Assembly: GCF_028471945.1 (NCBI RefSeq)
Contig: NZ_CP110128.1
Coordinates: forward strand, 4,948,501 to 5,012,500
From: Pseudomonas sp. WJP1
GTDB lineage: Bacteria > Pseudomonadota > Gammaproteobacteria > Pseudomonadales > Pseudomonadaceae
Length of the DNA: 64,000 nt
Reading direction: 5' to 3'
Part shown: in pieces, positions 10,221 through 19,634 of the stretch
Layout: each line of letters opens with the position of its first letter
Position numbering within the stretch: position 1 is the stretch's first letter
The notes under the pieces: model-generated
Database searches by the model: none
What the model saw: the letters and a program-made list of their open reading frames with translations, nothing else
What the model was told of the DNA's origin: nothing
Translations under genes and position numbers: made by a program

Positions 10221-11183
10221 ATGCGTAAGTCCTTGATGCGTATGACATTACGTCAATTGCAGATCTTCAACGAAGTCTGTGACCTGAGGTCCTACAGCCG
10301 CGCGGCCGACGAAATGTCCCTCACGCAACCGGCCGTCAGCCTGCAGATTCGGCAGCTTGAGGAGCTGGTGGGCCAGCCCCTGTTCGATTATGTCGGCAAA
10401 AAGCTCTACATGACCGAAGCCGCGGAAGCCCTGCAACGGGCGAGCCGGGACATTTTCGGGCGCCTGGAAAACCTCGACATGCAGCTGTCGGACATGCAGG
10501 GCTCACTGCAAGGCCAACTGAAACTGGCGGTGGAATCGAGCGCCAAGTATTTCGTACCGCACCTGTTTGCCGCCTTCAAGCGCCAGCATCCGGAAGTGAA
10601 CCTGCAACTGACGGTGGTCAATCGCGCCCAGGTGATTCGGCGACTGTCGGACAACCGCGACGACCTGGTGATCATGTCCATGGTGCCGCAGGACATGGGG
10701 CTGGAGTTCCTGCCGTTCCTGAACAACCCGATCGTTGCGGTGGCACCGCCCGACCACCCGCTGTGCCACCAGGGGCCCTTGCGCCTGCAGGACCTTGAGC
10801 CTTACACCTTGCTGATGCGCGAGGTGGGCTCGGGAACGCGATTGGCCTGCGAAGAATACTTCAAGGAGAAGCGCGTGCACTTCAACCAGACCCAAGAGGT
10901 CTCTTCGGCAGAAGCCCAGCGCGAATGCGTGCTGGCGGGTCTGGGCGTGGCGCTGTTGACGCGCCACGCCCTGAACCTTGAATTGGCCACCGGCGGCTTG
11001 ATCGAGTTGCCGATCGAGGAACTGCCGCTCTACCGCAGCTGGTGCCTGGTACAGGCCAAGGCCAAGCGCCTGTCACCGGTGGCTCACGCGTTCCTTGCGT
11101 TCATTCGCAGCGAAAGAATTCAGATCAGCGCGCTGGTTGAGCGCTTCGACGGGAAGTCGGCGCTGCTGCCTGCCAGTAATTGA
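10221..11183 (+). CDS. pycR: LysR family regulator of the pyruvate carboxylase operon
   Basis: 320 residues. The N-terminal LysR winged HTH spans about residues 8-66 (TLRQLQIFNEVCDLRSYSRA, then SLTQPAVSLQIRQLEELVGQ). A two-lobed effector domain begins near residue 95. It is divergent from pycA and equivalent in context to PycR (PA5437) of P. aeruginosa, which controls the carboxylase genes. Its last 59 bases overlap the 3' end of a small gene on the other strand. Confidence 0.88.
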   Translation: MRKSLMRMTLRQLQIFNEVCDLRSYSRAADEMSLTQPAVSLQIRQLEELVGQPLFDYVGKKLYMTEAAEALQRASRDIFGRLENLDMQLSDMQGSLQGQLKLAVESSAKYFVPHLFAAFKRQHPEVNLQLTVVNRAQVIRRLSDNRDDLVIMSMVPQDMGLEFLPFLNNPIVAVAPPDHPLCHQGPLRLQDLEPYTLLMREVGSGTRLACEEYFKEKRVHFNQTQEVSSAEAQRECVLAGLGVALLTRHALNLELATGGLIELPIEELPLYRSWCLVQAKAKRLSPVAHAFLAFIRSERIQISALVERFDGKSALLPASN

Positions 11184-11334
11184 GCTCCAGGTCGCCAGTA
11201 AAATCAGCGATCTCGGCCTGAAGCTGACGCTGCTCACAGCGATCTTCGATCGCACGGCGAAACGCCATGCGGCGCTGGTCTTCCTGCTGACGACGGGTTT
11301 TGACGACGCTGTTGCGTTCTTCGTAGGGGGCCAT
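11125..11334 (-). CDS. Small basic protein, function unknown
   Basis: 69 residues, highly charged. The core RRQQEDQRRMAFRRAIEDR recurs in short proteins of other pseudomonads, followed by ELNYWQ. GGGAGA sits a short distance before the ATG at 11334. The 3' end overlaps the pycR 3' end by 59 bases on the opposite strand. The sequence has no hydrophobic segment. I do not know its function. Confidence 0.6.
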   Translation of the reverse strand: MAPYEERNSVVKTRRQQEDQRRMAFRRAIEDRCEQRQLQAEIADFTGDLELNYWQAAAPTSRRSAQPAR

Positions 11335-11443
11335 CTCAGTTCTCCCAAGTCGGTACGGGAGTTTCAAGATAGGCGCGAGGAGTGACGGTTTGGCGGCGGG
11401 CGGGTTACAGGGATGTGAATGTTCGGCGCCTTCGAGGACGCCT

Positions 11444-11514
11444 TCGCGAGCAGGCTCGCTCCCACATTTGATCAGCAGTGGTCATAGGACCCGTGGGAGC
11501 GAGCCTGCTCGCGA
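11444..11514. repeat. REP pair (TCGCGAGCAGGCTCGCTCCCAC type)
   Basis: Inverted copies at 11444-11466 and 11494-11514 separated by about 27 bases, lying between the small gene and the RpiR gene. Confidence 0.9.
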
Positions 11515-11552
11515 TAGGGTCGGAACGACCTTCCAGCGGATTCAGATCAGAA

Positions 11553-12419
11553 TCAGTCGTCCAGCGCCTTCACCGACTTGGGCGACAGGCGCAAGCTGCG
11601 CAGGCTGCGCTTGACGCTCTTGAGGTGGTTGACCAGGCTCGGCCCGCGGGCCATGGCCACGCCCATGGCCAATACATCGATCACTACCAGGTGGGCGATA
11701 CGCGAGGTCAGCGGCGTGTAGATTTCGGTGTCTTCATGAACGTCGATGGCCAGGTTGACGGTCGACAGCTCGGCCAAAGGCGTCTGGCTCGGGCACAAGG
11801 TAATCAACGAGGCGCCGCTCTCACGTACCAGGTTGGCGGTGATCAGCAAATCCTTGGAGCGGCCGGACTGCGAAATGCAGATCGCCACGTCGCTGGGCTT
11901 CAGGGTGACCGCCGACATCGCCTGCATGTGTGGATCGGAATACGCCGCCGCCGTGAGCAGCAAGCGGAAAAACTTGTGCTGCGCATCTGCCGCCACCGCA
12001 CCGGAGGCGCCGAAACCATAGAACTCGACGCGCTGGGCCTGGGACATGAGCGTCACCGCGCGCTGCAACTCCAGCGGATCGAGTTTCTCGCGAACCTCCA
12101 TCAGCGTGTGCAGGGTGGTGTCGAAAATCTTCAGGCTGTAGTCCGCTACCGAATCGTCCTCATGGATCGCGAACTGCCCGAAACTCGCGCCCGCCGCCAG
12201 GCTCTGGGCCAGCTTCAGCTTCAAGTCCTGGAAACCCGAGCAACCGATGGCGCGGCAAAAGCGCACGATGGTCGGCTCACTGATCCCCACGCTGTGGGCC
12301 AGGTCAGCCATGGAACTGTGCATCACGGCCGCAGGATCAAGCAAAACGTGATCGGCGACCTTGAGCTCCGACTTGCGTAACAGGTGGCGTGACTGGGCGA
12401 TGTGTTGCAGCAGATTCAA
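11553..12419 (-). CDS. RpiR/MurR family regulator (HexR paralogue)
   Basis: 288 residues. An N-terminal RpiR HTH (ADLAHSVGISEPTIVRFCRAIG, about residues 36-57) precedes a SIS sugar-phosphate-binding domain (VEFYGFGASGAVAADAQHKF near residue 130; ISQSGRSKDLL near 180). The gene order matches PA5438 beside PycR in P. aeruginosa; it is not the HexR next to zwf. The effector is probably a phosphorylated metabolite. The start is placed at TTG 12419 so that the protein begins MNLLQHIAQ as the family does; this is not certain. Upstream in-frame sequence to 12911 overlaps uraH and is not coding. Confidence 0.83.
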   Translation of the reverse strand: MNLLQHIAQSRHLLRKSELKVADHVLLDPAAVMHSSMADLAHSVGISEPTIVRFCRAIGCSGFQDLKLKLAQSLAAGASFGQFAIHEDDSVADYSLKIFDTTLHTLMEVREKLDPLELQRAVTLMSQAQRVEFYGFGASGAVAADAQHKFFRLLLTAAAYSDPHMQAMSAVTLKPSDVAICISQSGRSKDLLITANLVRESGASLITLCPSQTPLAELSTVNLAIDVHEDTEIYTPLTSRIAHLVVIDVLAMGVAMARGPSLVNHLKSVKRSLRSLRLSPKSVKALDD

Positions 12420-12600
12420 AGGGCTGGACTCTTTTTTATTTGGCAGGCGCCGGGGATGTAGCACGCTTGTAGTTATACTACATGAATCGTCTTTTTGCCT
12501 GCTGAATAAGTAACTGAATTGTCTTCGCCACACCCTGTTTAGGCGGGATGGGCTGTATGTAGCAGTAAATCCGGCCTTTGCCGCCAAGGATTTTTTGCGA

Positions 12601-12625
12601 AAAAAAGCCCGCAGTGTGAGCGGGC
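12601..12625 (-). terminator. Terminator of uraH
   Basis: GCCCGC (12607-12612) pairs with GCGGGC (12620-12625). On the minus strand it is followed by a T-run, about 60 bases after the uraH stop. Confidence 0.8.
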
Positions 12626-12684
12626 GAAAGACCAAAGAAGCTATATGCGCAGTCGCTTCTATGTGGAGAAAGCTGCTTGGGGGA

Positions 12685-13038
12685 TCAGCTTCCTCGGTAC
12701 GTTGAATAGCTGTAGGGCGAAATGAGCAGCGGCACATGGTAGTGATCCTGCTCGGCAGAGATGCCAAAACGCAGCACCACCACATCCAGGAATGCCGGCT
12801 CCGGCAACTGGACGCCACGGGCGCGGTAGTAGTCGCCTGCATGGAACTGAACCTGATAGACCCCGGTCCGGTAGTCATCGCCCTGCAGCAGCGGTGCATC
12901 GACACGGCCATCGCTGTTGGTTATCGCGCTGGCGACCAATTCCAGCTGCGAACCTTCAACACGGTACAACTCGACCTTGATCGAGCTGCCCGGGCAACCA
13001 TGTGCAGCGTCCAAAACGTGTGTAGTCAAACGTCCCAT
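12685..13038 (-). CDS. uraH: 5-hydroxyisourate hydrolase (transthyretin-like)
   Basis: 117 residues. It has both family signatures: TTHVLDAAHGCPG at the N-terminus (His7) and the C-terminal tetrapeptide YRGS. It hydrolyses 5-hydroxyisourate, the PuuD product, to OHCU, which UraD decarboxylates. It is divergent from the puuE-uraD-alc genes, and the spacer holds two TTGTAYACAA sites. The ATG at 13038 gives the family's standard length; the frame continues upstream without conserved sequence. Confidence 0.92.
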   Translation of the reverse strand: MGRLTTHVLDAAHGCPGSSIKVELYRVEGSQLELVASAITNSDGRVDAPLLQGDDYRTGVYQVQFHAGDYYRARGVQLPEPAFLDVVVLRFGISAEQDHYHVPLLISPYSYSTYRGS

Positions 13039-13169
13039 TGATTCTGCGCGCCTGCCTGCATGGAGCAGCCAGACTTCGCGCCTCCCGAAGTCAGATGAAA
13101 AGGAGACCGCACCGATTCGGAGCACGAAAAGCTGCGGCGAGCGATTGATTAAGACACTTTTCAAAAAAA

Positions 13170-13179
13170 TTGTACACAA
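13170..13179. promoter_or_regulatory. Operator candidate TTGTACACAA (uraH side)
   Basis: Matches TTGTnnACAA, the type of site bound by many GntR/FCD regulators, 131 bases before the uraH start. A sister site lies at 13376. No GntR gene is present in the window. Confidence 0.5.
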
Positions 13180-13375
13180 TAAAAAAGACATTTTTGCGAC
13201 TGACGGCGCCAACGATCGAAATCCCGTCGATTTCCCGGGAAACCTTACCTCCCCTGAAGCCCACAATCATTAACTGACCACTCAGGCAGATTTCTTGCAG
13301 GTGCATGCCAATAGCACGCAAAGATGACCGTTAACGAAAAATGCAAAAAATCAGGCTTACAAAGTGAATATAAAG

Positions 13376-13385
13376 TTGTATACAA
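13376..13385. promoter_or_regulatory. Operator candidate TTGTATACAA (puuE side)
   Basis: A perfect ten-base palindrome 90 bases before the puuE GTG, 206 bases from the partner site on the uraH side. Confidence 0.55.
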
Positions 13386-13474
13386 TCAACCCATCGCTGT
13401 GACGCCAGCCAGTGATCCAACCTTTTAGTCGCGTCACACCAACTGTCACCACGAATACAAGAAGGAAGACTGCA

Positions 13475-14401
13475 GTGAGCGCTGACTACCCTCGCGACCT
13501 GATCGGTTACGGCAGTAACCCTCCGCACCCACACTGGCCGGGCAATGCCCGCATCGCCCTGTCATTCGTACTCAATTACGAAGAAGGCGGCGAGCGCAAC
13601 ATCCTGCACGGCGATAAAGAGTCCGAAGCGTTTCTTTCGGAAATGGTCTCCGCCCAGCCGCTGCAGGGCGCGCGCAACATGAGCATGGAATCGCTGTACG
13701 AGTATGGCAGCCGCGCCGGCGTCTGGCGGATTCTGAAGCTGTTCAAGGAATTCGACATCCCGCTGACCGTCTTCGCCGTGGCCATGGCCGCCCAGCGTCA
13801 CCCGGATGTGATCCGCGCGATGGTCGATGCCGGCCACGAGATCTGCAGCCACGGCTACCGCTGGATCGACTACCAGTACATGGACGAGAATCAGGAACGC
13901 GAGCACATGCTCGAAGCGATCCGCATCCTCACCGAAATCACCGGCGAGCGTCCGCTGGGCTGGTACACCGGTCGCACCGGCCCCAACACCCGCAAGCTGG
14001 TGATGGAAGAAGGCGGTTTCCTCTACGACTGCGACACCTACGACGACGACCTGCCCTACTGGGAACCAAACAACCCGACCGGCAAGCCGCACCTGGTGAT
14101 CCCGTACACTTTGGACACCAACGACATGCGCTTCACCCAGGTCCAGGGTTTCAACAAGGGCGACGACTTCTTCGAATACCTCAAGGATGCGTTCGACGTG
14201 CTCTACGCCGAAGGCGCCGAAGCCCCGAAAATGCTGTCGATCGGCCTGCACTGCCGCCTGATCGGCCGTCCGGCGCGTCTGGCTTCGCTCAAGCGCTTTA
14301 TCGAATACGCTAAAAGTCATGAACAGGTGTGGTTCAGCCGCCGCGTCGACATCGCACGCCACTGGCAGGAAACCCACCCGTACCAAGGGGCCGCGAAATG
14401 A
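13475..14401 (+). CDS. puuE: Allantoinase PuuE
   Basis: 308 residues, a polysaccharide-deacetylase (NodB) fold enzyme: HPHWPGNARIALSFVLNYEEGGE at the N-terminus, the core CSHGYRWIDYQ near residue 125, and GWYTGRTGPNTRKL near residue 165. It opens allantoin to allantoate and is unrelated to the amidohydrolase allantoinase AllB. The start is GTG 13475, with AAGGAAG seven bases upstream; an earlier ATG encodes nonconserved residues. It overlaps uraD by four bases (ATGA), so the two are translationally coupled. Confidence 0.93.
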   Translation: MSADYPRDLIGYGSNPPHPHWPGNARIALSFVLNYEEGGERNILHGDKESEAFLSEMVSAQPLQGARNMSMESLYEYGSRAGVWRILKLFKEFDIPLTVFAVAMAAQRHPDVIRAMVDAGHEICSHGYRWIDYQYMDENQEREHMLEAIRILTEITGERPLGWYTGRTGPNTRKLVMEEGGFLYDCDTYDDDLPYWEPNNPTGKPHLVIPYTLDTNDMRFTQVQGFNKGDDFFEYLKDAFDVLYAEGAEAPKMLSIGLHCRLIGRPARLASLKRFIEYAKSHEQVWFSRRVDIARHWQETHPYQGAAK

Positions 14402-14913
14402 GCGCCTTTCAAACATTGAAACCCTCGACCTTGAGCCGCGACGCCTTCGTCAAAGCCTTCGCCGACATCTACGAACATTCGCCATGGGTGGCCGAGAAGG
14501 CCTTCGACCTGGGCCAGGACGCTTCGATCGACGAGATCGAAACCCTGCACCAGCGCATGAGCGACATCCTGTTGAGCGCCGATCATCAAAGCCAGCTGGC
14601 ATTGATCAACGCTCACCCGGACCTGGCCGGCAAAGCCGCCGTCCAGGGCCAGTTGACCGAAGCCAGCACCAATGAACAGGCTGGCGCCGGTATTCACCAA
14701 TGCACGGCCGAAGAGTTTTCTCGCTTCACCGAGCTGAACGACGCCTACAAGGCCAAGTTCAAGTTTCCCTTCATCATGGCGGTAAAAGGCAGCAACCGGC
14801 ATCAGATCCTCGCGGCGTTCGAAACGCGCATTCACAACCCGGAAGATACCGAGTTCAAGTGCGCGCTGGCGGAGATCAACAAGATCGCCCTGTTCCGATT
14901 ACTGACCCTATAG
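14398..14913 (+). CDS. uraD: OHCU decarboxylase
   Basis: 171 residues. Key motifs are NAHPDLAGKAA (catalytic His) and FKFPFIMAVKG, then a C-terminal arginine-containing FETRIHN helix. It decarboxylates 2-oxo-4-hydroxy-4-carboxy-5-ureidoimidazoline to S-allantoin. It is coupled to puuE by an ATGA overlap. Confidence 0.93.
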   Translation: MSAFQTLKPSTLSRDAFVKAFADIYEHSPWVAEKAFDLGQDASIDEIETLHQRMSDILLSADHQSQLALINAHPDLAGKAAVQGQLTEASTNEQAGAGIHQCTAEEFSRFTELNDAYKAKFKFPFIMAVKGSNRHQILAAFETRIHNPEDTEFKCALAEINKIALFRLLTL

Positions 14914-14999
14914 CGAGCTTTGCCCGAGTATTCAAAACGCGAGAATGCCCAGGGCACTGCAAGCATCCCAAGCCACTTATTTAAAGGCAGACAAGAAGA

Positions 15000-15995
15000 A
15001 TGAAAGCTTACGCCGTACCTTTCGAGAAGTTCGTCAACCTGGCCGACGCCCGCCTGGGCACCAAGATCATCTCGGTCACCGATGACTGGTTCGCAGACGC
15101 CAACCGCCTGTTCCAACCGACCCCGGCCGTGTGGAAGGAGGGCGTGTTCGATGACAACGGCAAGTGGATGGACGGCTGGGAGTCGCGCCGCAAGCGCTTC
15201 GAAGGCTTCGACAGCGCAGTGATCCGCCTGGGCGTGCCAGGTTCGATCAAGGGCGTGGACATCGACACTTCATTCTTCACCGGCAACTTCCCGCCGTCGG
15301 CTTCCCTGGAAGCCTGCTTCCTGGCCGAAGGCGAGCCGAACGAAAACACCCAGTGGACTGAAGTGCTGTCGGCCGTCGAGCTGCAAGGCAACAGCCACCA
15401 CTACCACGAAATCAGCAACGACCAGGCGTTCAGCCACCTGCGCTTCAACATCTATCCGGATGGCGGCGTGGCCCGTCTGCGCGTGTACGGCATCCCGTTC
15501 CGCGACTGGTCCGCCGTGGGTGACAACGAGCAAGTCGACCTGGCCGCAGCCCTCAACGGTGGCCGCGCCCTCGCCTGCTCCGACGAACACTTCGGCCGCA
15601 TGAGCAACATCCTCAACCCGGGCCGTGGCATCAACATGGGCGACGGCTGGGAAACCGCACGTCGTCGCACGCCAGGCAATGACTGGGTGATCGTCGCGCT
15701 GGGCCACCCGGGCGAGATCGAGAAAATCATCGTCGACACCCTGCACTTCAAGGGCAACTACCCGGACAGCTGCTCGATCCAGGGCGCGTTCGTGAAAGGC
15801 GGTACCGACAGCCAGATCGAAACCCAGTCGCTGTTCTGGCGCGAACTGCTGCCAAGCCAGAAGCTGGAAATGCACGCCGAACACACCTTCGCCGAGCAGA
15901 TCAAGGCACTGGGCCCGATCACCCACATCCGCCTGAACGTGTTCCCGGATGGTGGCGTGAGCCGCCTGCGCGTACTCGGCAAGGTAGCTAAATAA
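15000..15995 (+). CDS. alc: Allantoicase
   Basis: 331 residues made of two similar jelly-roll halves, as in known allantoicases: [11 protein letters not shown] and [19 protein letters not shown] in the first, [11 protein letters not shown] and [19 protein letters not shown] in the second. It hydrolyses allantoate to ureidoglycolate and urea. It follows uraD after 86 bases and is probably in the same transcript. Confidence 0.94.
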   Translation: MKAYAVPFEKFVNLADARLGTKIISVTDDWFADANRLFQPTPAVWKEGVFDDNGKWMDGWESRRKRFEGFDSAVIRLGVPGSIKGVDIDTSFFTGNFPPSASLEACFLAEGEPNENTQWTEVLSAVELQGNSHHYHEISNDQAFSHLRFNIYPDGGVARLRVYGIPFRDWSAVGDNEQVDLAAALNGGRALACSDEHFGRMSNILNPGRGINMGDGWETARRRTPGNDWVIVALGHPGEIEKIIVDTLHFKGNYPDSCSIQGAFVKGGTDSQIETQSLFWRELLPSQKLEMHAEHTFAEQIKALGPITHIRLNVFPDGGVSRLRVLGKVAK

Positions 15996-16006
15996 GGGTG
16001 AACCCA

Positions 16007-16080
16007 ATCGCTGGCAAGCCAGCTCCCACAGGTCTTGTGAACGCCACAGTCCACTGTGGGAGCGGGCTTGCCCGCGATGG
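16007..16080. repeat. REP pair between alc and allA
   Basis: TCGCTGGCAAGCCAGCTCCCAC is followed by the inverted, slightly divergent TGTGGGAGCGGGCTTGCCCG. The two arms differ at several bases, so they belong to two sequence subtypes. Confidence 0.88.
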
Positions 16081-16122
16081 CGATAGTTCTAACAACACAG
16101 AATTTTGGATAAGAAGACCAGC

Positions 16123-16626
16123 ATGCGCACACTGACGATTGAACCGCTGACCAAAGAAGCCTTCGCCCCTTTCGGTGACGTGATCGAAACCGACGGCAGC
16201 GATCACTTCATGATCAACAACGGTTCGACCATGCGCTTCCATAAACTGGCTGTGGTCGAAACCGCAAAGCCAGAGGACAACGCGATCATCAGCATCTTCC
16301 GCGCCGATGCGCAGGACATGCCGCTGACCGTCAGCATGCTGGAGCGTCATCCGCTGGGCAGCCAGGCTTTCATTCCGCTGCTCGGCAACCCCTTTCTGAT
16401 CGTGGTCGCGCCACTTGGCGATGAACCTGTATCAGGCTTGGTCCGCGCCTTCGTTACCAACGGCAGGCAGGGCATTAATTACCATCGCGGCGTCTGGCAC
16501 CACCCGGTGCTGACGATCGAAAAGCGGGATGACTTCCTGGTGGTTGATCGCAGTGGCACAGGCAATAACTGCGATGAGCATTTTTTCAAAGAGGATGAGC
16601 GTTTGATCCTCGCCCCCCACCAATAA
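16123..16626 (+). CDS. allA: Ureidoglycolate lyase
   Basis: 167 residues, a cupin-fold enzyme: EPLTKEAFAPFGDVIE at the N-terminus, SIFRADAQDMPLTVSMLERH in the middle, and GINYHRGVWHHPVL with probable active-site residues. It splits ureidoglycolate to glyoxylate and urea. The ATG at 16123 has GAAGA upstream. It lies between alc and puuD on the same strand. Confidence 0.92.
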   Translation: MRTLTIEPLTKEAFAPFGDVIETDGSDHFMINNGSTMRFHKLAVVETAKPEDNAIISIFRADAQDMPLTVSMLERHPLGSQAFIPLLGNPFLIVVAPLGDEPVSGLVRAFVTNGRQGINYHRGVWHHPVLTIEKRDDFLVVDRSGTGNNCDEHFFKEDERLILAPHQ

Positions 16627-16677
16627 GAGAAGGTCCGATCACTCGACAACAAGAGTGACGGGCGAGAGGTAAAGACT

Positions 16678-17982
16678 GTGGAAGCACATCTGTTGGAATG
16701 GCTGAACCTGAGCGTGCGCTGGGTTCACATGATTACTGGCGTGGCCTGGATCGGTGCGTCGTTCTACTTCGTCTGGCTGGAAAACAACCTCAATCGGGTC
16801 AACCCGAAAAGCGGTCTGGCCGGTGACTTGTGGGCGATCCACGGCGGCGGTATCTACCACCTGGAAAAATACAAGCTGGCCCCACCGACCATGCCGGACA
16901 ACCTGCACTGGTTCAAATGGGAAGCCTACTTCACCTGGATGTCGGGGATCGCGCTGCTGTGCGTGGTGTTCTACTCCAACCCAACGCTCTACCTGCTTGC
17001 TCCGGGCAGCACCCTGAGCGGCCCTGAAGGCGTGGCCATCGGTATCGGCTCGCTGTTCATCGGCTGGTTCATCTACTCCTTCCTCTGCGACTCGGCCCTG
17101 GGCAAACGCCCTGCCCTGCTGGGTTTCATCCTGTTCGTGTTGATCATCGGCGCCGCCTATGGCTTCAGCAAGGTGTTCAGCGGTCGTGGTGCTTACCTGC
17201 ACGTCGGCGCGATCATCGGCACCATCATGGTCGGCAACGTGTTCCGCATCATCATGCCGGCGCAACGCGCTCTGGTAGCGGCCATCGCCGAGAACCGCAC
17301 GCCCGATCCGGCACTGCCGGCCAAAGGCCTGCTGCGTTCGCGTCACAACAACTACTTCACCTTGCCGGTGCTGTTCATCATGATCAGCAACCACTTCCCG
17401 AGCACCTACGGCAGCCAGTACAACTGGTTGATCCTGGCCGGGATCGCGGTGCTGGCGGTGTTGGTGCGTCACTACTTCAACACCCGTCACGACAGCCACA
17501 AGTTTGCCTGGACCCTGCCGGTGGCAGCGGTGGGCATGATTTGCCTGGCATATGTGTCCGGTCCGAAGCCGATGTCGAGCGCGCCTGAAGTGGCCAAGGC
17601 ACCTGCCGCGATCGAATACCAGCCTCTGCCGGAAACAGCAGTGGGTGGTGGTTTGAAACCAGCTGAAGCAAAACCTGCCGAAGCCCCCGCAGCCGCGCCA
17701 GCCCAGGCGTCCAATGCCGGTCCTGGTTTCGACAAGGTGCACAGCGTGATCCAGGAACGTTGCGCAGTCTGCCATTCGGCCAAGCCGACCAGCCCGCTGT
17801 TCAGCGCCGCTCCTGCCGGCGTCATGTTCGACACCCCCGAGCAGATCCGCCAGAACGCGGCGCGCATCCAGGCTCAAGCTGTCGCCACCCAGATCATGCC
17901 GTTGGGCAACATCACCCAGATGACCCAGCAGGAACGTGACCTGATCGGCGCCTGGATCGTTCAGGGTGCTCCGACCAATTAA
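16678..17982 (+). CDS. puuD: Membrane-bound urate hydroxylase PuuD with cytochrome c domain
   Basis: 434 residues. The N-terminal part (to about residue 310) has some eight hydrophobic segments with WVHMITGVAWIGASFYFVWL and conserved histidines. A Pro/Ala-rich linker (about 315-345) leads to a C-terminal cytochrome c domain with the heme motif CAVCH at 362-366. It replaces soluble uricase, oxidising urate to 5-hydroxyisourate with electrons passing to the respiratory chain. The GTG at 16678 begins the conserved EAHLLEWLNLSVRW. It lies 51 bases after allA. Confidence 0.93.
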   Translation: MEAHLLEWLNLSVRWVHMITGVAWIGASFYFVWLENNLNRVNPKSGLAGDLWAIHGGGIYHLEKYKLAPPTMPDNLHWFKWEAYFTWMSGIALLCVVFYSNPTLYLLAPGSTLSGPEGVAIGIGSLFIGWFIYSFLCDSALGKRPALLGFILFVLIIGAAYGFSKVFSGRGAYLHVGAIIGTIMVGNVFRIIMPAQRALVAAIAENRTPDPALPAKGLLRSRHNNYFTLPVLFIMISNHFPSTYGSQYNWLILAGIAVLAVLVRHYFNTRHDSHKFAWTLPVAAVGMICLAYVSGPKPMSSAPEVAKAPAAIEYQPLPETAVGGGLKPAEAKPAEAPAAAPAQASNAGPGFDKVHSVIQERCAVCHSAKPTSPLFSAAPAGVMFDTPEQIRQNAARIQAQAVATQIMPLGNITQMTQQERDLIGAWIVQGAPTN

Positions 17983-17994
17983 GTAGCGAAAAGC

Positions 17995-18059
17995 ATCGCT
18001 GGCAAGCCAGCTCCCACAGGGATCACCTAAATCCTGTGGGAGCTGGCTTGCCAGCGATT
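17995..18059. repeat. REP pair between puuD and the purine permease gene
   Basis: ATCGCTGGCAAGCCAGCTCCCACAGG and its inverted copy are separated by about 15 bases. Confidence 0.9.
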
Positions 18060-18121
18060 GGCCGCGATGCGGTCGCCCTGATGCAAAAAATCACAAGAAT
18101 AAAAATGATCCGAGGTGTTGC

Positions 18122-19474
18122 ATGTCCGAGCTCTCCCAAGCACGCATCCCCGACGCACCCGCCATTCAGCGTTTGCCCCTTTTGCAACTGATCCTGGTCG
18201 GTCTGCAACATGTTCTGCTGATGTACGGCGGCGCCATCGCGGTGCCGCTGATCATCGGACAGGCCGCTGGCCTGAATCGTGAAGAAATCGCCTTCCTGAT
18301 CAACGCCGACCTGCTGGTCGCCGGCATCGCCACCATCGTCCAGTCTCTCGGCATCGGCCCCATGGGCATCCGCATGCCGGTGATGATGGGTGCCAGTTTC
18401 GCCGCCGTCGGCAGCATGGTCGCCATGGCTGGCATGCCGGGCATCGGCCTGCAGGGGATCTTCGGCGCGACCATCGCCGCCGGGTTCTTCGGCATGCTCA
18501 TCGCGCCGTTCATGTCCAAAGTCGTGCGCTTCTTCCCGCCCCTGGTCACAGGCACGGTCATCACCTCGATCGGTTTGTCGCTGTTCCCCGTGGCCGTGAA
18601 CTGGGCCGGTGGCGGTGCTGACGCCGCTCAATTTGGTTCGCCGATCTACCTGACCATCGCCGCGCTGGTGCTGGGCACCATCCTGCTGGTGCATCGCTTC
18701 ATGCGCGGTTTCTGGGTGAATATTTCCGTGCTGATCGGCATGTGCCTGGGCTACGTGCTCTGCGGCCTGCTGGGCATGGTCGACCTCAGCGGCATGGCCC
18801 AGGCGCCATGGCTGCAATTTGTCACCCCGCTGCACTTCGGCATGCCGAAATTCGAGCTCGCGCCGATCCTCTCGATGTGCCTGGTGGTGGTGATCATTTT
18901 CGTCGAATCCACCGGGATGTTCCTGGCCCTGGGGAAAATCACCGGCCAGGAGGTCTGCCCACGGATGCTGCGTCGCGGCTTGCTGTGTGACGCCGGCGCC
19001 TCGTTCTTCGCCGGCTTCTTCAACACCTTCACCCACTCCTCCTTCGCGCAGAACATCGGCCTGGTGCAGATGACCGGCGTGCGTTGCCGCTCGGTGACCA
19101 TCGTTGCCGGCGGCTTGCTGATCGTACTGAGCCTGCTGCCCAAGGCCGCGTTCCTCGTGGCCTCGATTCCACCGGCGGTGCTGGGCGGCGCGGCGATCGC
19201 GATGTTCGGCATGGTCGCCGCCACCGGGATCAAGATCCTGCAGGAAGCCGACATCGGTGACCGACGCAACCAATTGCTGGTGGCGGTAAGCATCGGCATG
19301 GGCCTGATCCCGGTGGTACGTCCGGAATTTTTCGCCCACCTGCCGGTGTGGATGAGCCCGATAACCCACAGCGGTATCGCCATGGCCACGCTTAGCGCCC
19401 TGACCTTGAACCTGCTGTTCAACATCCTCGGCGGCACCGAACGCGCGGCCATCAACGACTGCCACGCCCACTAA
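18122..19474 (+). CDS. NCS2 family urate/xanthine permease
   Basis: 450 residues. A polytopic NCS2 nucleobase:cation symporter with GLQHVLLMYGGAIAVPLIIG at the N-terminus, QSLGIGPMGIRMPVMMGASF around residue 75, FVESTGMFLALGKITG near residue 260, and NTFTHSSFAQNIGLVQMTGV, the NCS2 signature. Its position directly after puuD argues for urate or xanthine uptake, as in UacT, but exact specificity cannot be read by eye. Confidence 0.9.
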   Translation: MSELSQARIPDAPAIQRLPLLQLILVGLQHVLLMYGGAIAVPLIIGQAAGLNREEIAFLINADLLVAGIATIVQSLGIGPMGIRMPVMMGASFAAVGSMVAMAGMPGIGLQGIFGATIAAGFFGMLIAPFMSKVVRFFPPLVTGTVITSIGLSLFPVAVNWAGGGADAAQFGSPIYLTIAALVLGTILLVHRFMRGFWVNISVLIGMCLGYVLCGLLGMVDLSGMAQAPWLQFVTPLHFGMPKFELAPILSMCLVVVIIFVESTGMFLALGKITGQEVCPRMLRRGLLCDAGASFFAGFFNTFTHSSFAQNIGLVQMTGVRCRSVTIVAGGLLIVLSLLPKAAFLVASIPPAVLGGAAIAMFGMVAATGIKILQEADIGDRRNQLLVAVSIGMGLIPVVRPEFFAHLPVWMSPITHSGIAMATLSALTLNLLFNILGGTERAAINDCHAH

Positions 19475-19493
19475 GACAGAAACGCACACCCCC

Positions 19494-19580
19494 TGTAGGA
19501 GCGAGCCTGCTCGCGATGACGGTATGACATTCAACACTTGAGTTGACTGATTCAACGCTATCGCGAGCAGGCTCGCTCCT
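19494..19580. repeat. REP pair between the permease and porin genes
   Basis: TGTAGGAGCGAGCCTGCTCG and its inverted copy ending at 19580, with a spacer of about 40 bases. Confidence 0.9.
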
Positions 19581-19634
19581 AAAGGGGCAGGGGTTTCCTG
19601 CGCCTTGAAAAATAAAAACAAGAGGGAGCAACAG

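Noticed and set aside
11553..12419. Assignment of the RpiR gene as HexR
   Set aside because: True HexR in Pseudomonas sits by zwf and has a different N-terminus; this context matches the paralogue near pycR.
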